From the NCBI GenBank assembly GCA_910579645.1, contig CAJTVK010000149.1, positions 1-9,902 on the forward strand: DNA of 9,902 bases. The letters run 5' to 3'. Below the pieces are notes generated by a model. It had not been told where the DNA came from. It was given only the letters and a program-made list of their open reading frames with translations, and searched no databases. This document shows positions 1-5,964 of the stretch, piece by piece. The first letter of the stretch is position 1. Each line of letters opens with the position of its first letter. This DNA comes from an uncultured Lachnospiraceae bacterium. Its GTDB lineage: Bacteria > Bacillota > Clostridia > Lachnospirales > Lachnospiraceae. The translations under genes and the position numbers were made by a program.

Positions 1-108
1 TAGCGGGCTATGTAACCTGAATTTGGTGCAAATATCACGCAAAGTGGGGCGTACATCTGACAGAAAGCATTTTTCAAACACGCTCTAGCAGGGGAAGATG
101 GCTCTTCC
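1..108. other. Left-edge stretch with no supported gene
   Basis: No convincing gene lies here. One rightward frame is open from base 2 to a TAG at 86-88 and could be the last 28 codons of a gene entering from the left, but nothing in its translation is recognisable. A leftward ATG at 55-53 is open to the window edge but has no Shine-Dalgarno sequence. Base 1-10 is a small palindrome (TAGC, GG, GCTA). The stretch lies directly downstream of the leftward regulator gene and may be its 3' untranslated region or a dispersed intergenic repeat. Confidence 0.4.
93..108 (-). other. Short perfect hairpin just after the regulator stop codon
   Basis: GGAAGA (93-98) and TCTTCC (103-108) form a perfect six-base stem with a four-base loop, immediately downstream of the leftward TAA at 111-109. 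In the leftward transcript no U-run follows (the next bases are CCTGCTAG), so it does not meet the intrinsic-terminator pattern. It could be a weak 3'-end structure of the regulator mRNA or chance. Confidence 0.3.
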
Positions 109-1671
109 TTACTCGATTTCGTATTTCTTGCGGTATTCCGCAGGGCTTAGGCCCACATATTTCTTAAATTTCTTATGGAAATAGTCAACGTTTTTGTATC
201 CCACGGCTTCCGCAATTTCATAGACTTTCATGTTTTTTTCCTTGAGCAGTTCTTGAGATTGCTCAATGCGCTTATGATCCACATAGGAGTTGAAGCTTTC
301 CCCGAAGTGCTTGTTGAATATTTTTCCAAGATAGGCGCTGTTATAGCCGAAAAGGGGGGCAATGCTTTCCAGCTTTAAGTTATTTTGGTAATTGTGGTTA
401 ATATAATACACAATATCGTCCAGCACGGTGGCGCGGGACGGATTGCCGGTGGCATTGATTATCATTTCCGCCATTTCCGAAATATAACGGATAATCTCAT
501 AGAGATAGCTGCATTTCCCGATATGGGAAACGGCGGCGCCGTTGGAGGGAAAAGGGATGTCCGCCATAGGATAGGTCAGGTTAATTTTTTCTTTGATATT
601 TAAGTATAAATCGGTCAGGAACAGCCTGACGGAGGAGATGTCACCGGTATGGGACAGCAGGCTTTCCAGCTCAAACAGGGTTTCGGCTACCATGCCGCGG
701 TTAAAAGACAGGAGATAATCCGTCAGCTTTCCGCAATATTGCGTTAAGACAGTATGGTCCGGCGGCAGGCAGTTCATATGCCCGGGGAGTTCGTCATAGC
801 CTAAAGTAAGCTGTCCCTGCCGGCAGAAGAACTTCCGGTTCCGGAGCGTCAGGGCTTCCCTATAGGACAGGCAGACTTCTTCCAGGGAAGTCACAGGATG
901 TCCGTAGGAGAGGAAAAAAGAAGGGGAGGCAGCAGCCTGCCGGAACGGTTCCTGCCTGCAGCCGTTCAGGAAGTCCTGAAACTTGCCTAAGGCAAACTGT
1001 CCTTTCAGCAGAATCACATTGCCGCCGTCTTCCTCCAAATACTCGAAAGACAGATTGTTTTTATTGGTAATCTTTAAAAGTTCGGCGAAGCCTTGGCTTC
1101 CTTCGGGACGCAGGGCATCGTAATTCTCATAGATGACTGCCTGATAAATTTTTGCGGACAGCTTCATTTCTTCTATCTGGCCGGGGGAAAGCAGAGATAT
1201 ATGGGAAACGTCATAGGTGCCGGTGATGATTTCCTGCAGAATGACATTTCGGGCTTTCGTTTTCAGCAGGGCAATGTTTTCCGATTCGTTTTGTTCGGCC
1301 GTAAGATCCCGTGCAATCTTTTCCACGGCCTCGGCCAGTTCGTCTTCATCTATGGGCTTAGTCAGGTAAAAGCCGGCATTGTAGCGGACGGCCGTCTGTG
1401 CATATGCGAAATCGGAATATCCGCTCAGTATAATAAATTTTCCGTCGTATCCTTTTTCCCGTGCCGTGCGTATAATATCGGTTCCGTATATTTTCGGCAT
1501 GCGGATATCCAGAAGCACAAGATTCGGTTTTTTGTCCAGAATAAGCCGCAGGGTGTCCTCTCCGTTAGAGGCCTCCCCGCAGATGCAGAAGCCCAGCGCG
1601 GCCCAGTCTATAATATATTTCAGGCCTTCCCTTATATTCTGTTCGTCATCGGCAATCAGTACGGTATACAT
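109..1671 (-). CDS. YesN-type response regulator with AraC-family DNA-binding domain
   Basis: Cytoplasmic two-component response regulator of 520 residues that should bind DNA when phosphorylated. Residues 1-123 form a receiver domain: acidic pocket D8/D9, phospho-acceptor D55 in a LLDIRMP motif, S83 and the invariant K105 followed by P106. Residues about 130-410 are the variable middle region typical of YesN proteins, with a degenerate stretch around FLSYGHPVTSLEEVCLSYREA. Residues about 420-518 are an AraC/XylS domain with two helix-turn-helix motifs (around 433-455 and 482-505, the latter ending in the usual GLSPAEYRKKY signature). Length is normal for the family. The ATG at 1671 has an AGGAG site (complement of 1678-1682) six bases upstream. 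The gene is divergent from the transport/hydrolase operon, the classic placement for a local activator. No histidine kinase is present beside it; in YesM/YesN pairs the kinase is usually adjacent, so it may lie to the left. Family is certain; targets are inferred. Confidence 0.95.
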   Translation of the reverse strand: MYTVLIADDEQNIREGLKYIIDWAALGFCICGEASNGEDTLRLILDKKPNLVLLDIRMPKIYGTDIIRTAREKGYDGKFIILSGYSDFAYAQTAVRYNAGFYLTKPIDEDELAEAVEKIARDLTAEQNESENIALLKTKARNVILQEIITGTYDVSHISLLSPGQIEEMKLSAKIYQAVIYENYDALRPEGSQGFAELLKITNKNNLSFEYLEEDGGNVILLKGQFALGKFQDFLNGCRQEPFRQAAASPSFFLSYGHPVTSLEEVCLSYREALTLRNRKFFCRQGQLTLGYDELPGHMNCLPPDHTVLTQYCGKLTDYLLSFNRGMVAETLFELESLLSHTGDISSVRLFLTDLYLNIKEKINLTYPMADIPFPSNGAAVSHIGKCSYLYEIIRYISEMAEMIINATGNPSRATVLDDIVYYINHNYQNNLKLESIAPLFGYNSAYLGKIFNKHFGESFNSYVDHKRIEQSQELLKEKNMKVYEIAEAVGYKNVDYFHKKFKKYVGLSPAEYRKKYEIE

Positions 1672-1712
1672 GTTTTTCTCCTGATAGAGTCTGAGGTTTA
1701 AGGATGACTTAT

Positions 1713-1741
1713 ATTATATGTGAAAAATTACTAATTGACAA
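1713..1741 (-). promoter_or_regulatory. Sigma-A promoter of the response regulator gene
   Basis: On the leftward strand TTGTCA (complement of 1736-1741) and a perfect TATAAT (complement of 1713-1718) are separated by exactly 17 bases. The start of transcription would fall near 1706, giving a leader of about 35 bases with an AGGAG site before the ATG at 1671. This is close to the housekeeping consensus, so the regulator is probably made constitutively at a useful level, with activity controlled by phosphorylation. Confidence 0.85.
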
Positions 1742-1775
1742 GACAGCGTTTCATGCAAATTGCGGGTGGCAGCTT

Positions 1776-1808
1776 AAAGCCGCTGTTTCTCATGGTTTTG
1801 GCGGCTTT
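1776..1808. repeat. 8-base inverted repeat, candidate operator or hairpin
   Basis: AAAGCCGC (1776-1783) is exactly complementary to GCGGCTTT (1801-1808) across a 17-base spacer. The right arm overlaps two copies of TTTTGGC (1796-1802, 1806-1812) set one helical turn apart. The element sits between the two divergent promoters, about 82-114 bases upstream of the predicted rightward start near 1890. AraC-type regulators commonly bind pairs of direct half-sites in such positions, but no known YesN consensus was matched, so the operator role is inferred. Confidence 0.35.
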
Positions 1809-1854
1809 TGGCTGACGGCGGGCATGGGGGAGGATTTGGCTTGTGCGGAAATGC

Positions 1855-1883
1855 TTGTAATTCCTATGGATGGTTTGTATAAT
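1855..1883 (+). promoter_or_regulatory. Distal sigma-A promoter of the operon
   Basis: TTGTAA (1855-1860) and a perfect TATAAT (1878-1883) are separated by exactly 17 bases. Transcription would start near 1890, giving a leader of roughly 165 bases before the ATG at 2055. The match is strong enough that the promoter might be active without help, in which case control could come from catabolite repression or from the structured leader. Confidence 0.65.
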
Positions 1884-1888
1884 GAAAA

Positions 1889-1903
1889 TGAAAACGGCTT
1901 TCT
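1889..1903 (+). promoter_or_regulatory. Imperfect catabolite-response (cre-like) palindrome
   Basis: TGAAAACGGCTTTCT resembles the CcpA site core TGAAA-CG-TTTCA, but the spacing between the GAAA and TTTC arms is five bases rather than four and the final base differs. It would cover the predicted start of the distal promoter, a usual place for CcpA repression of sugar operons. The sequence match is imperfect and the role is inferred. Confidence 0.25.
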
Positions 1904-1914
1904 GTCAGGGCGGC

Positions 1915-1971
1915 TGCGGTTCCTTGATTTGTTCCGGCAAACGGCGCTGTCCGGTATATGCGGAACCTGCA
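1915..1971 (+). other. GC-rich stem-loop in the predicted operon leader
   Basis: GGTTCC (1918-1923) pairs with GGAACC (1962-1967); the stem extends outward through TGC (1915-1917) and GCA (1969-1971) around one bulged T. Inside the loop, CCGG at 1934-1937 and 1951-1954 can pair as well. It would form in a transcript from the distal promoter and be absent from one starting at the proximal promoter. No U-run follows, so it is not a plain terminator. Possible roles are RNA stability, protein binding, or none. Confidence 0.35.
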
Positions 1972-2024
1972 ATTTCAACCATATACAATCTCTAATAATG
2001 AAAGTATTTTCCATTCGTATTTCT

Positions 2025-2033
2025 TGCTATAAT
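2025..2033 (+). promoter_or_regulatory. Proximal extended -10 promoter candidate
   Basis: TGCTATAAT at 2025-2033 is a perfect extended -10 element (TG, one base, TATAAT). No good -35 box lies 16-18 bases upstream (that position reads about TATTTT), which an extended -10 can compensate for or which may indicate dependence on an activator such as the divergent regulator. The start would be near 2040, leaving a leader of only about 15 bases with the AGAGG ribosome site almost at the 5' end. Confidence 0.5.
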
Positions 2034-2054
2034 ACCCAGAAGAGGTAGAGAGCC

Positions 2055-3809
2055 ATGAAGAAAAGAACGAGAATATTAGTGTCGTCTGCTGCGGCTGCGG
2101 CTGCCGTGGTATGTGGGATTTCTGTTTTTTTGGCCTGGGGAGGCAGGAAAGGGGGATACCGGCATAAAGAAGCCTTGGTGGTGGATGTGTTTGACAGCGT
2201 GGCGAATTTTCAGGGGATACAGCCGGGATGGTTTGCGGAGCTTGTAAGAGATAAGTTTAACATGGAACTGAACATTATTGCTCCCAATGTGGCGGGAGGT
2301 GGCAATACGCTGTATGAAATACGTTCCGCGGCGGGAAACTTAGGGGATTTGATCATCTGCAACGGGGAGCAGGATTCCCTTCAGGATATGGTGTCGTCCG
2401 GGCTGCTTCTGGATATGGAGCCTTATCTGAAGGGCAGAGGCATTATGCGGTATAAAGAAGTGCTGGAGGAAGTGAATGCGGGGATTGAGCCGAAGGGAAT
2501 CTATGTCATCCCTTCCGAACTTTCCGTTCATTCGCCCCTTACGCCCAAAGAAAGCATGGAGCCGGTTTTCGGTCCCTATATAAGATGGGATCTGTATAAA
2601 GCGGCCGGGTATCCCGAGATACATACGCTGGAGGATTTGCTTCCTGTGCTGAAGAAAATGCAGGATCTGGAGCCGGCAGCGGAAAACGGCGCAAAAACTT
2701 ATGCTTTTTCCTTTTTTAAGGATTGGGACGGCAATATGATGACGGCGGCGAAACAGCCTTGCTGTTTTTACGGATATGATGAATTCGGGTTCGGGCTGGA
2801 AAAAGCGGACGGGAGCGATTTTCAGAGCATCATTGCTTCGGACTCTATGTATGTGCGGGCTCTGAAGCTGTATTTCGAGGCGAACCGGATGGGTCTGGTG
2901 GATCCGGAGTCGCCCGTGCAGAGCTACACGGAACTGGAACAGAAATATGAGGAGGGGCGGATTCTCTATTCCCCATGGCCTTGGCAGGCACAGCAGAAGT
3001 ATAATACTTTGGCGCATAAAGAAGAGGGGAAAGGATTTATGCTGGTGGACATTGAGGATATGCGGATTTATTCCAACGGCTGCAATCATGGGGGGAACCG
3101 TAAGCTGGTAATCGGAATCGGCGCCCGGGCGGGTGACCCGGAACGTCTGGCCGCTTTTATTGATTGGTTTTATTCTCCGGACGGGATAGCCAGCAACGGC
3201 GTGCAGAGTTCCGCCGGCACGGCAGGGCCGAGAGGCTTAAGCTGGGATTATGACGAAGAGGGAAAGCCTTATCTGACGGAATTCGGCTGGAGTGCGTTAT
3301 TGGACAGTCATGCGGAACTGCCGGAGGAATGGGGAGGCGGCACTTGGGCGGAGGGGATTTCCAGACTTAATTTTATGCCGGTGGCGCCCTGCGAATCGGA
3401 CGATAAAGGGTATCCTTATGCCTATTTGCGGTGGGACAGCGTGGCGGAAATGCATGATACCGCCCTTGACAAGGACTGGAAAGAGCATATGGGAGCCGAT
3501 AATGTAAGGGAATTTCTGGAAGAGAATGGCCGTATGACGGTGTCTGCCGGCTGTGATTTTGTCCTGCCGGCGGAGACATCGGAAATCAGCACGCTTCGCG
3601 GACAGTGCAAAAAGGTGATACAGAAATATTCTTGGGAAATGATTTTTGCTGAAGATGAGGAAGAATTTTACGCGCTGCTTGGGAAGCTGCAGGAAGAGGC
3701 GGTCAGCCTGGGGTACGAAGAGGTTTTGGCCGTGGACAGGGAAAATGTGGAAGCATACCGGGAAGCAAGGGAAAAAGCGGTGGAAGCATATGAATATATG
3801 GCGCGGTAA
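2055..3809 (+). CDS. Extracellular solute-binding protein (family 1, LplA-like) of a carbohydrate ABC transporter
   Basis: 584 residues, longer than classic sugar-binding proteins but usual for the LplA/YtcQ-like group. It should sit outside the membrane and deliver an oligosaccharide to an ABC importer. Residues 1-7 are basic and 8-28 hydrophobic with a six-alanine run, so it is exported or anchored. The only early cysteine (C20, in AVVCG) does not fit a lipobox because V rather than G/A precedes it. Family signs are the NLGDLIICNG segment (about 95-104), GIYVIPSE (148-155), and an IRWDLYKAAGYPEIHTLEDL stretch (about 176-195), matching the usual R-DWL-----P-T-DE region. The ATG at 2055 has AGAGG at 2041-2045. 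It is first in the operon; the LplB/LplC-type permeases that normally accompany it are not in the window. Family assignment is firm, ligand unknown. Confidence 0.85.
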   Translation: MKKRTRILVSSAAAAAAVVCGISVFLAWGGRKGGYRHKEALVVDVFDSVANFQGIQPGWFAELVRDKFNMELNIIAPNVAGGGNTLYEIRSAAGNLGDLIICNGEQDSLQDMVSSGLLLDMEPYLKGRGIMRYKEVLEEVNAGIEPKGIYVIPSELSVHSPLTPKESMEPVFGPYIRWDLYKAAGYPEIHTLEDLLPVLKKMQDLEPAAENGAKTYAFSFFKDWDGNMMTAAKQPCCFYGYDEFGFGLEKADGSDFQSIIASDSMYVRALKLYFEANRMGLVDPESPVQSYTELEQKYEEGRILYSPWPWQAQQKYNTLAHKEEGKGFMLVDIEDMRIYSNGCNHGGNRKLVIGIGARAGDPERLAAFIDWFYSPDGIASNGVQSSAGTAGPRGLSWDYDEEGKPYLTEFGWSALLDSHAELPEEWGGGTWAEGISRLNFMPVAPCESDDKGYPYAYLRWDSVAEMHDTALDKDWKEHMGADNVREFLEENGRMTVSAGCDFVLPAETSEISTLRGQCKKVIQKYSWEMIFAEDEEEFYALLGKLQEEAVSLGYEEVLAVDRENVEAYREAREKAVEAYEYMAR

Positions 3810-3878
3810 GCGGAGAAGGGTCTGCGTGGCGGAGGGGTGCGGGAGTGAAGAAAGCCGGCGTGCAGGGAAAAATCAGTG

Positions 3879-3884
3879 AGGAGG
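3879..3884 (+). promoter_or_regulatory. Ribosome binding site that fixes the GH42 start
   Basis: AGGAGG lies nine bases before the ATG at 3894. An in-frame GTG at 3876 overlaps this very site and has no Shine-Dalgarno of its own, so the longer form beginning at 3876 (six extra residues) is unlikely. Confidence 0.8.
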
Positions 3885-3893
3885 AACGGGGAT

Positions 3894-5939
3894 ATGATAT
3901 GGAACGGTGAGGTAAAGAAGATTTTATACGGGGGGGACTATAACCCGGAGCAGTGGGGAGAGGAAGTATGGGAAGAGGATATGCGCCTGTTCCGGAAAGC
4001 GCATGTTGACGTGGTGACGCTGAATGTGTTCAGCTGGGCATCGCTGCAGCCGAGCGAGGAGGTTTATGATTTTACGCGGCTGGATAAAATTATGGATTTG
4101 GTATCGGACAACGGACTGAAGGTATGCCTGGGCACCTCCACGGCAGCCCATCCTGCCTGGATGGCAAGAAAATATCCGGATGTGCTGCGCACGGAGCATA
4201 ACGGCATGCGGAGAAAATTCGGAAGCAGGCACAACTCCTGCCCCAACAGCCCGACTTACCGGAAGTATTCGGCGGCTTTGGCCGGCAGACTGGCCGAGAG
4301 GTACGGGAACCGCGGGAATATTGTGGCATGGCATATTGCCAATGAATACGGCGGGGAATGTTACTGTGAAAATTGCGAAAAGGCATTCCGGGAATGGCTG
4401 AAGGAAAAATACGGCACGTTGGAAGAACTGAACCGGGTGTGGGATGCCTCTTTTTGGGGGCATACTTTCTATGACTGGGAAGAAGTGGTGGCGCCGAATC
4501 TGCAGTCGGAAGAATTTTACTGGGGAGACTGTATCCGGACGAATTTTCAGGGGATTTCTTTGGACTACCGCCGCTTTCAGTCGGACAGCATGCTGGCATG
4601 CTATCGTCTGGAGGAAGAAGCGGTAAAAAAATATACACCGCAAATTCCGGTGACGACGAATTTCATGGGATTTTATAAGGGATTGGATTATCAGAAATGG
4701 GCGCGCGGCATGGATTTTGTCTCTTGGGATAATTATCCGGCTTACGGGGCGGTGCCGGAGCAGGCGGCAATGGCCCATGACCTGATGCGGGGACTGAAGC
4801 AGGGAATGCCCTATGTGCTGATGGAGCAGACTCCCAGCGTAAGCAACTGGCACATTTACTGCGCTTTAAAGCGGCCCGGGGTGATGAGGCTGTGGAGCTA
4901 TCAGGCGGTGGCGCACGGAGCGGATGCGGTGATGTTTTTCCAGATGCGCCGCAGCATCGGTGCCTGTGAAAAGTACCATGGGGCATTGATTGACCATGCG
5001 GGCCATGAAAATACCCGGGTCTTCCGGGAAATGGCCGCTTTGGGCAGGGAACTGGATAGATTGGGGGACGTTTTGCTGGACGGCCGGTCAAAGGCGCGGG
5101 CGGCCATTGTAATGGATTGGGATAACTGGTGGGCAGCGGAATATTCTGCCGGCCCCAGCAAGCTGATTAATTACTGCGAAGAACTGTTGGCTTATTATAA
5201 AGCTTTTTACAGGCTGAACATTCCGGTGGATATCATCAGCGTGGAGGATGAGCTGTCCGGCTATGCACTGGTGACTGCGCCTATGCTGTATATGTGTAAG
5301 GACGGATTTGACGGAAAGCTGCGTAAATTTGTGGAAGAAGGCGGCTTTTTCCTGACGACTTATTTCAGCGGTTATGTGGAAGACCATGATTTGGTGGTGA
5401 CGGGAGGATATCCGGGCAGGCTGAAGGATATTTTAGGCATATGGGTGGAAGAATCGGATGCCCTTCCGGAAGGGGAAGGAAACCGTTTCCTATATGGAGG
5501 GAAAGAATACCGGGCAGAGATTCTGTGCGATCTGTTGCATCTGCAGGGGGCGGAGGCACTCAGCGCATACGAAGAGGATTTTTATGAGGGAATGCCGGTG
5601 CTGACGGCACATCCTTACGGGAAAGGGAAGGCTTTTTATGTGGCAGCCCGTTCCGACGATGATTTTTATGCGGAATTTATAAAGGATGTCTGTGAGGAAG
5701 CCGGGATAGAACCGATTATGGAGACGCCGCCGCAGATAGAAGTGACCCTGCGGGAAAACGGGAACGGGAAATTTCTGTTTTTGCTGAACCATGGGGAGGA
5801 CGCGCAGGAAACGGTTCTGCCTTGGGGCGGCGAGGAACTTCTGACAGGCAGCAGGTATGAAAAAGGGGAGAAGCTGCGGCTGGAGAAAAAGGATGTGGCA
5901 ATAGTGAGGGTTATAAGCGATACTGCGGTGAACGGATAA
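3894..5939 (+). CDS. Beta-galactosidase, glycoside hydrolase family 42
   Basis: Cytoplasmic retaining beta-galactosidase of 681 residues, normal for GH42, without a signal peptide. The catalytic TIM barrel spans about 8-385 and opens with ILYGGDYNPEQW (10-21). The acid/base is E151 in WHIANEYGG; the nucleophile is E311 in VLMEQTPS. C116, C156, C158 and C161 (the last three as CYCENC) match the zinc cluster known from the Thermus A4 enzyme. Other family blocks are VTTNFMGF (253-260) and WDNYPAYG (278-285). The middle domain (about 400-600) corresponds to the trimerisation domain and the end to the small C-terminal beta domain. It follows the binding protein by 84 bases and precedes the fucosidase by 25, so it is probably co-transcribed. 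Exo-release of terminal beta-galactose from imported oligosaccharides is expected; linkage preference cannot be read. All key residues are present. Confidence 0.95.
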   Translation: MIWNGEVKKILYGGDYNPEQWGEEVWEEDMRLFRKAHVDVVTLNVFSWASLQPSEEVYDFTRLDKIMDLVSDNGLKVCLGTSTAAHPAWMARKYPDVLRTEHNGMRRKFGSRHNSCPNSPTYRKYSAALAGRLAERYGNRGNIVAWHIANEYGGECYCENCEKAFREWLKEKYGTLEELNRVWDASFWGHTFYDWEEVVAPNLQSEEFYWGDCIRTNFQGISLDYRRFQSDSMLACYRLEEEAVKKYTPQIPVTTNFMGFYKGLDYQKWARGMDFVSWDNYPAYGAVPEQAAMAHDLMRGLKQGMPYVLMEQTPSVSNWHIYCALKRPGVMRLWSYQAVAHGADAVMFFQMRRSIGACEKYHGALIDHAGHENTRVFREMAALGRELDRLGDVLLDGRSKARAAIVMDWDNWWAAEYSAGPSKLINYCEELLAYYKAFYRLNIPVDIISVEDELSGYALVTAPMLYMCKDGFDGKLRKFVEEGGFFLTTYFSGYVEDHDLVVTGGYPGRLKDILGIWVEESDALPEGEGNRFLYGGKEYRAEILCDLLHLQGAEALSAYEEDFYEGMPVLTAHPYGKGKAFYVAARSDDDFYAEFIKDVCEEAGIEPIMETPPQIEVTLRENGNGKFLFLLNHGEDAQETVLPWGGEELLTGSRYEKGEKLRLEKKDVAIVRVISDTAVNG

Positions 5940-5964
5940 GAAACGGAAGCAGGGGGATACGAGG

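Larger units (their letters stand above)
1672..2054. promoter_or_regulatory. Divergent control region between regulator and operon
   Basis: A 383-base gap between the leftward regulator and the rightward solute-binding protein gene. It contains one leftward and two rightward promoter candidates, a perfect 8-base inverted repeat (1776-1808), a TTTTGGC direct repeat spaced exactly 10 bases (1796-1802 and 1806-1812), an imperfect cre-like palindrome (1889-1903) and a GC-rich leader hairpin (1915-1971). The stretch from about 1742 to 1854, between the two outward-facing -35 boxes, is the natural place for binding sites of the AraC-type regulator. No riboswitch class or T-box consensus was recognised. 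A 114-codon open frame across it (1704-2048) was judged not to be a gene. Confidence 0.75.

Noticed and set aside
93..108. Intrinsic terminator of the regulator gene
   Set aside because: The six-base stem has no U-run after it in the leftward transcript.
1704..2048. 114-codon rightward open frame in the divergent region, with GAGG seven bases ahead of its ATG
   Set aside because: It begins beside the regulator promoter's -10 box, runs through that promoter's -35 box and through a near-consensus rightward promoter at 1855-1883, and its translation resembles no family I know. Its end just before the next ribosome site is probably coincidental. A real small protein is not fully excluded.
1890..2054. 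Riboswitch or T-box in the long operon leader
   Set aside because: There is a hairpin, but no T-box core and no conserved core of a known riboswitch class was recognised.
3876..3893. GTG start for GH42 giving six extra residues
   Set aside because: The GTG is part of the Shine-Dalgarno region of the ATG at 3894 and has no ribosome site of its own.
3924..4853. Long leftward open frame opposite the GH42 gene
   Set aside because: It is antisense to a well-conserved enzyme, shows no family motif, and is rich in H, R, P and I as expected from the reverse of GC-rich coding sequence.
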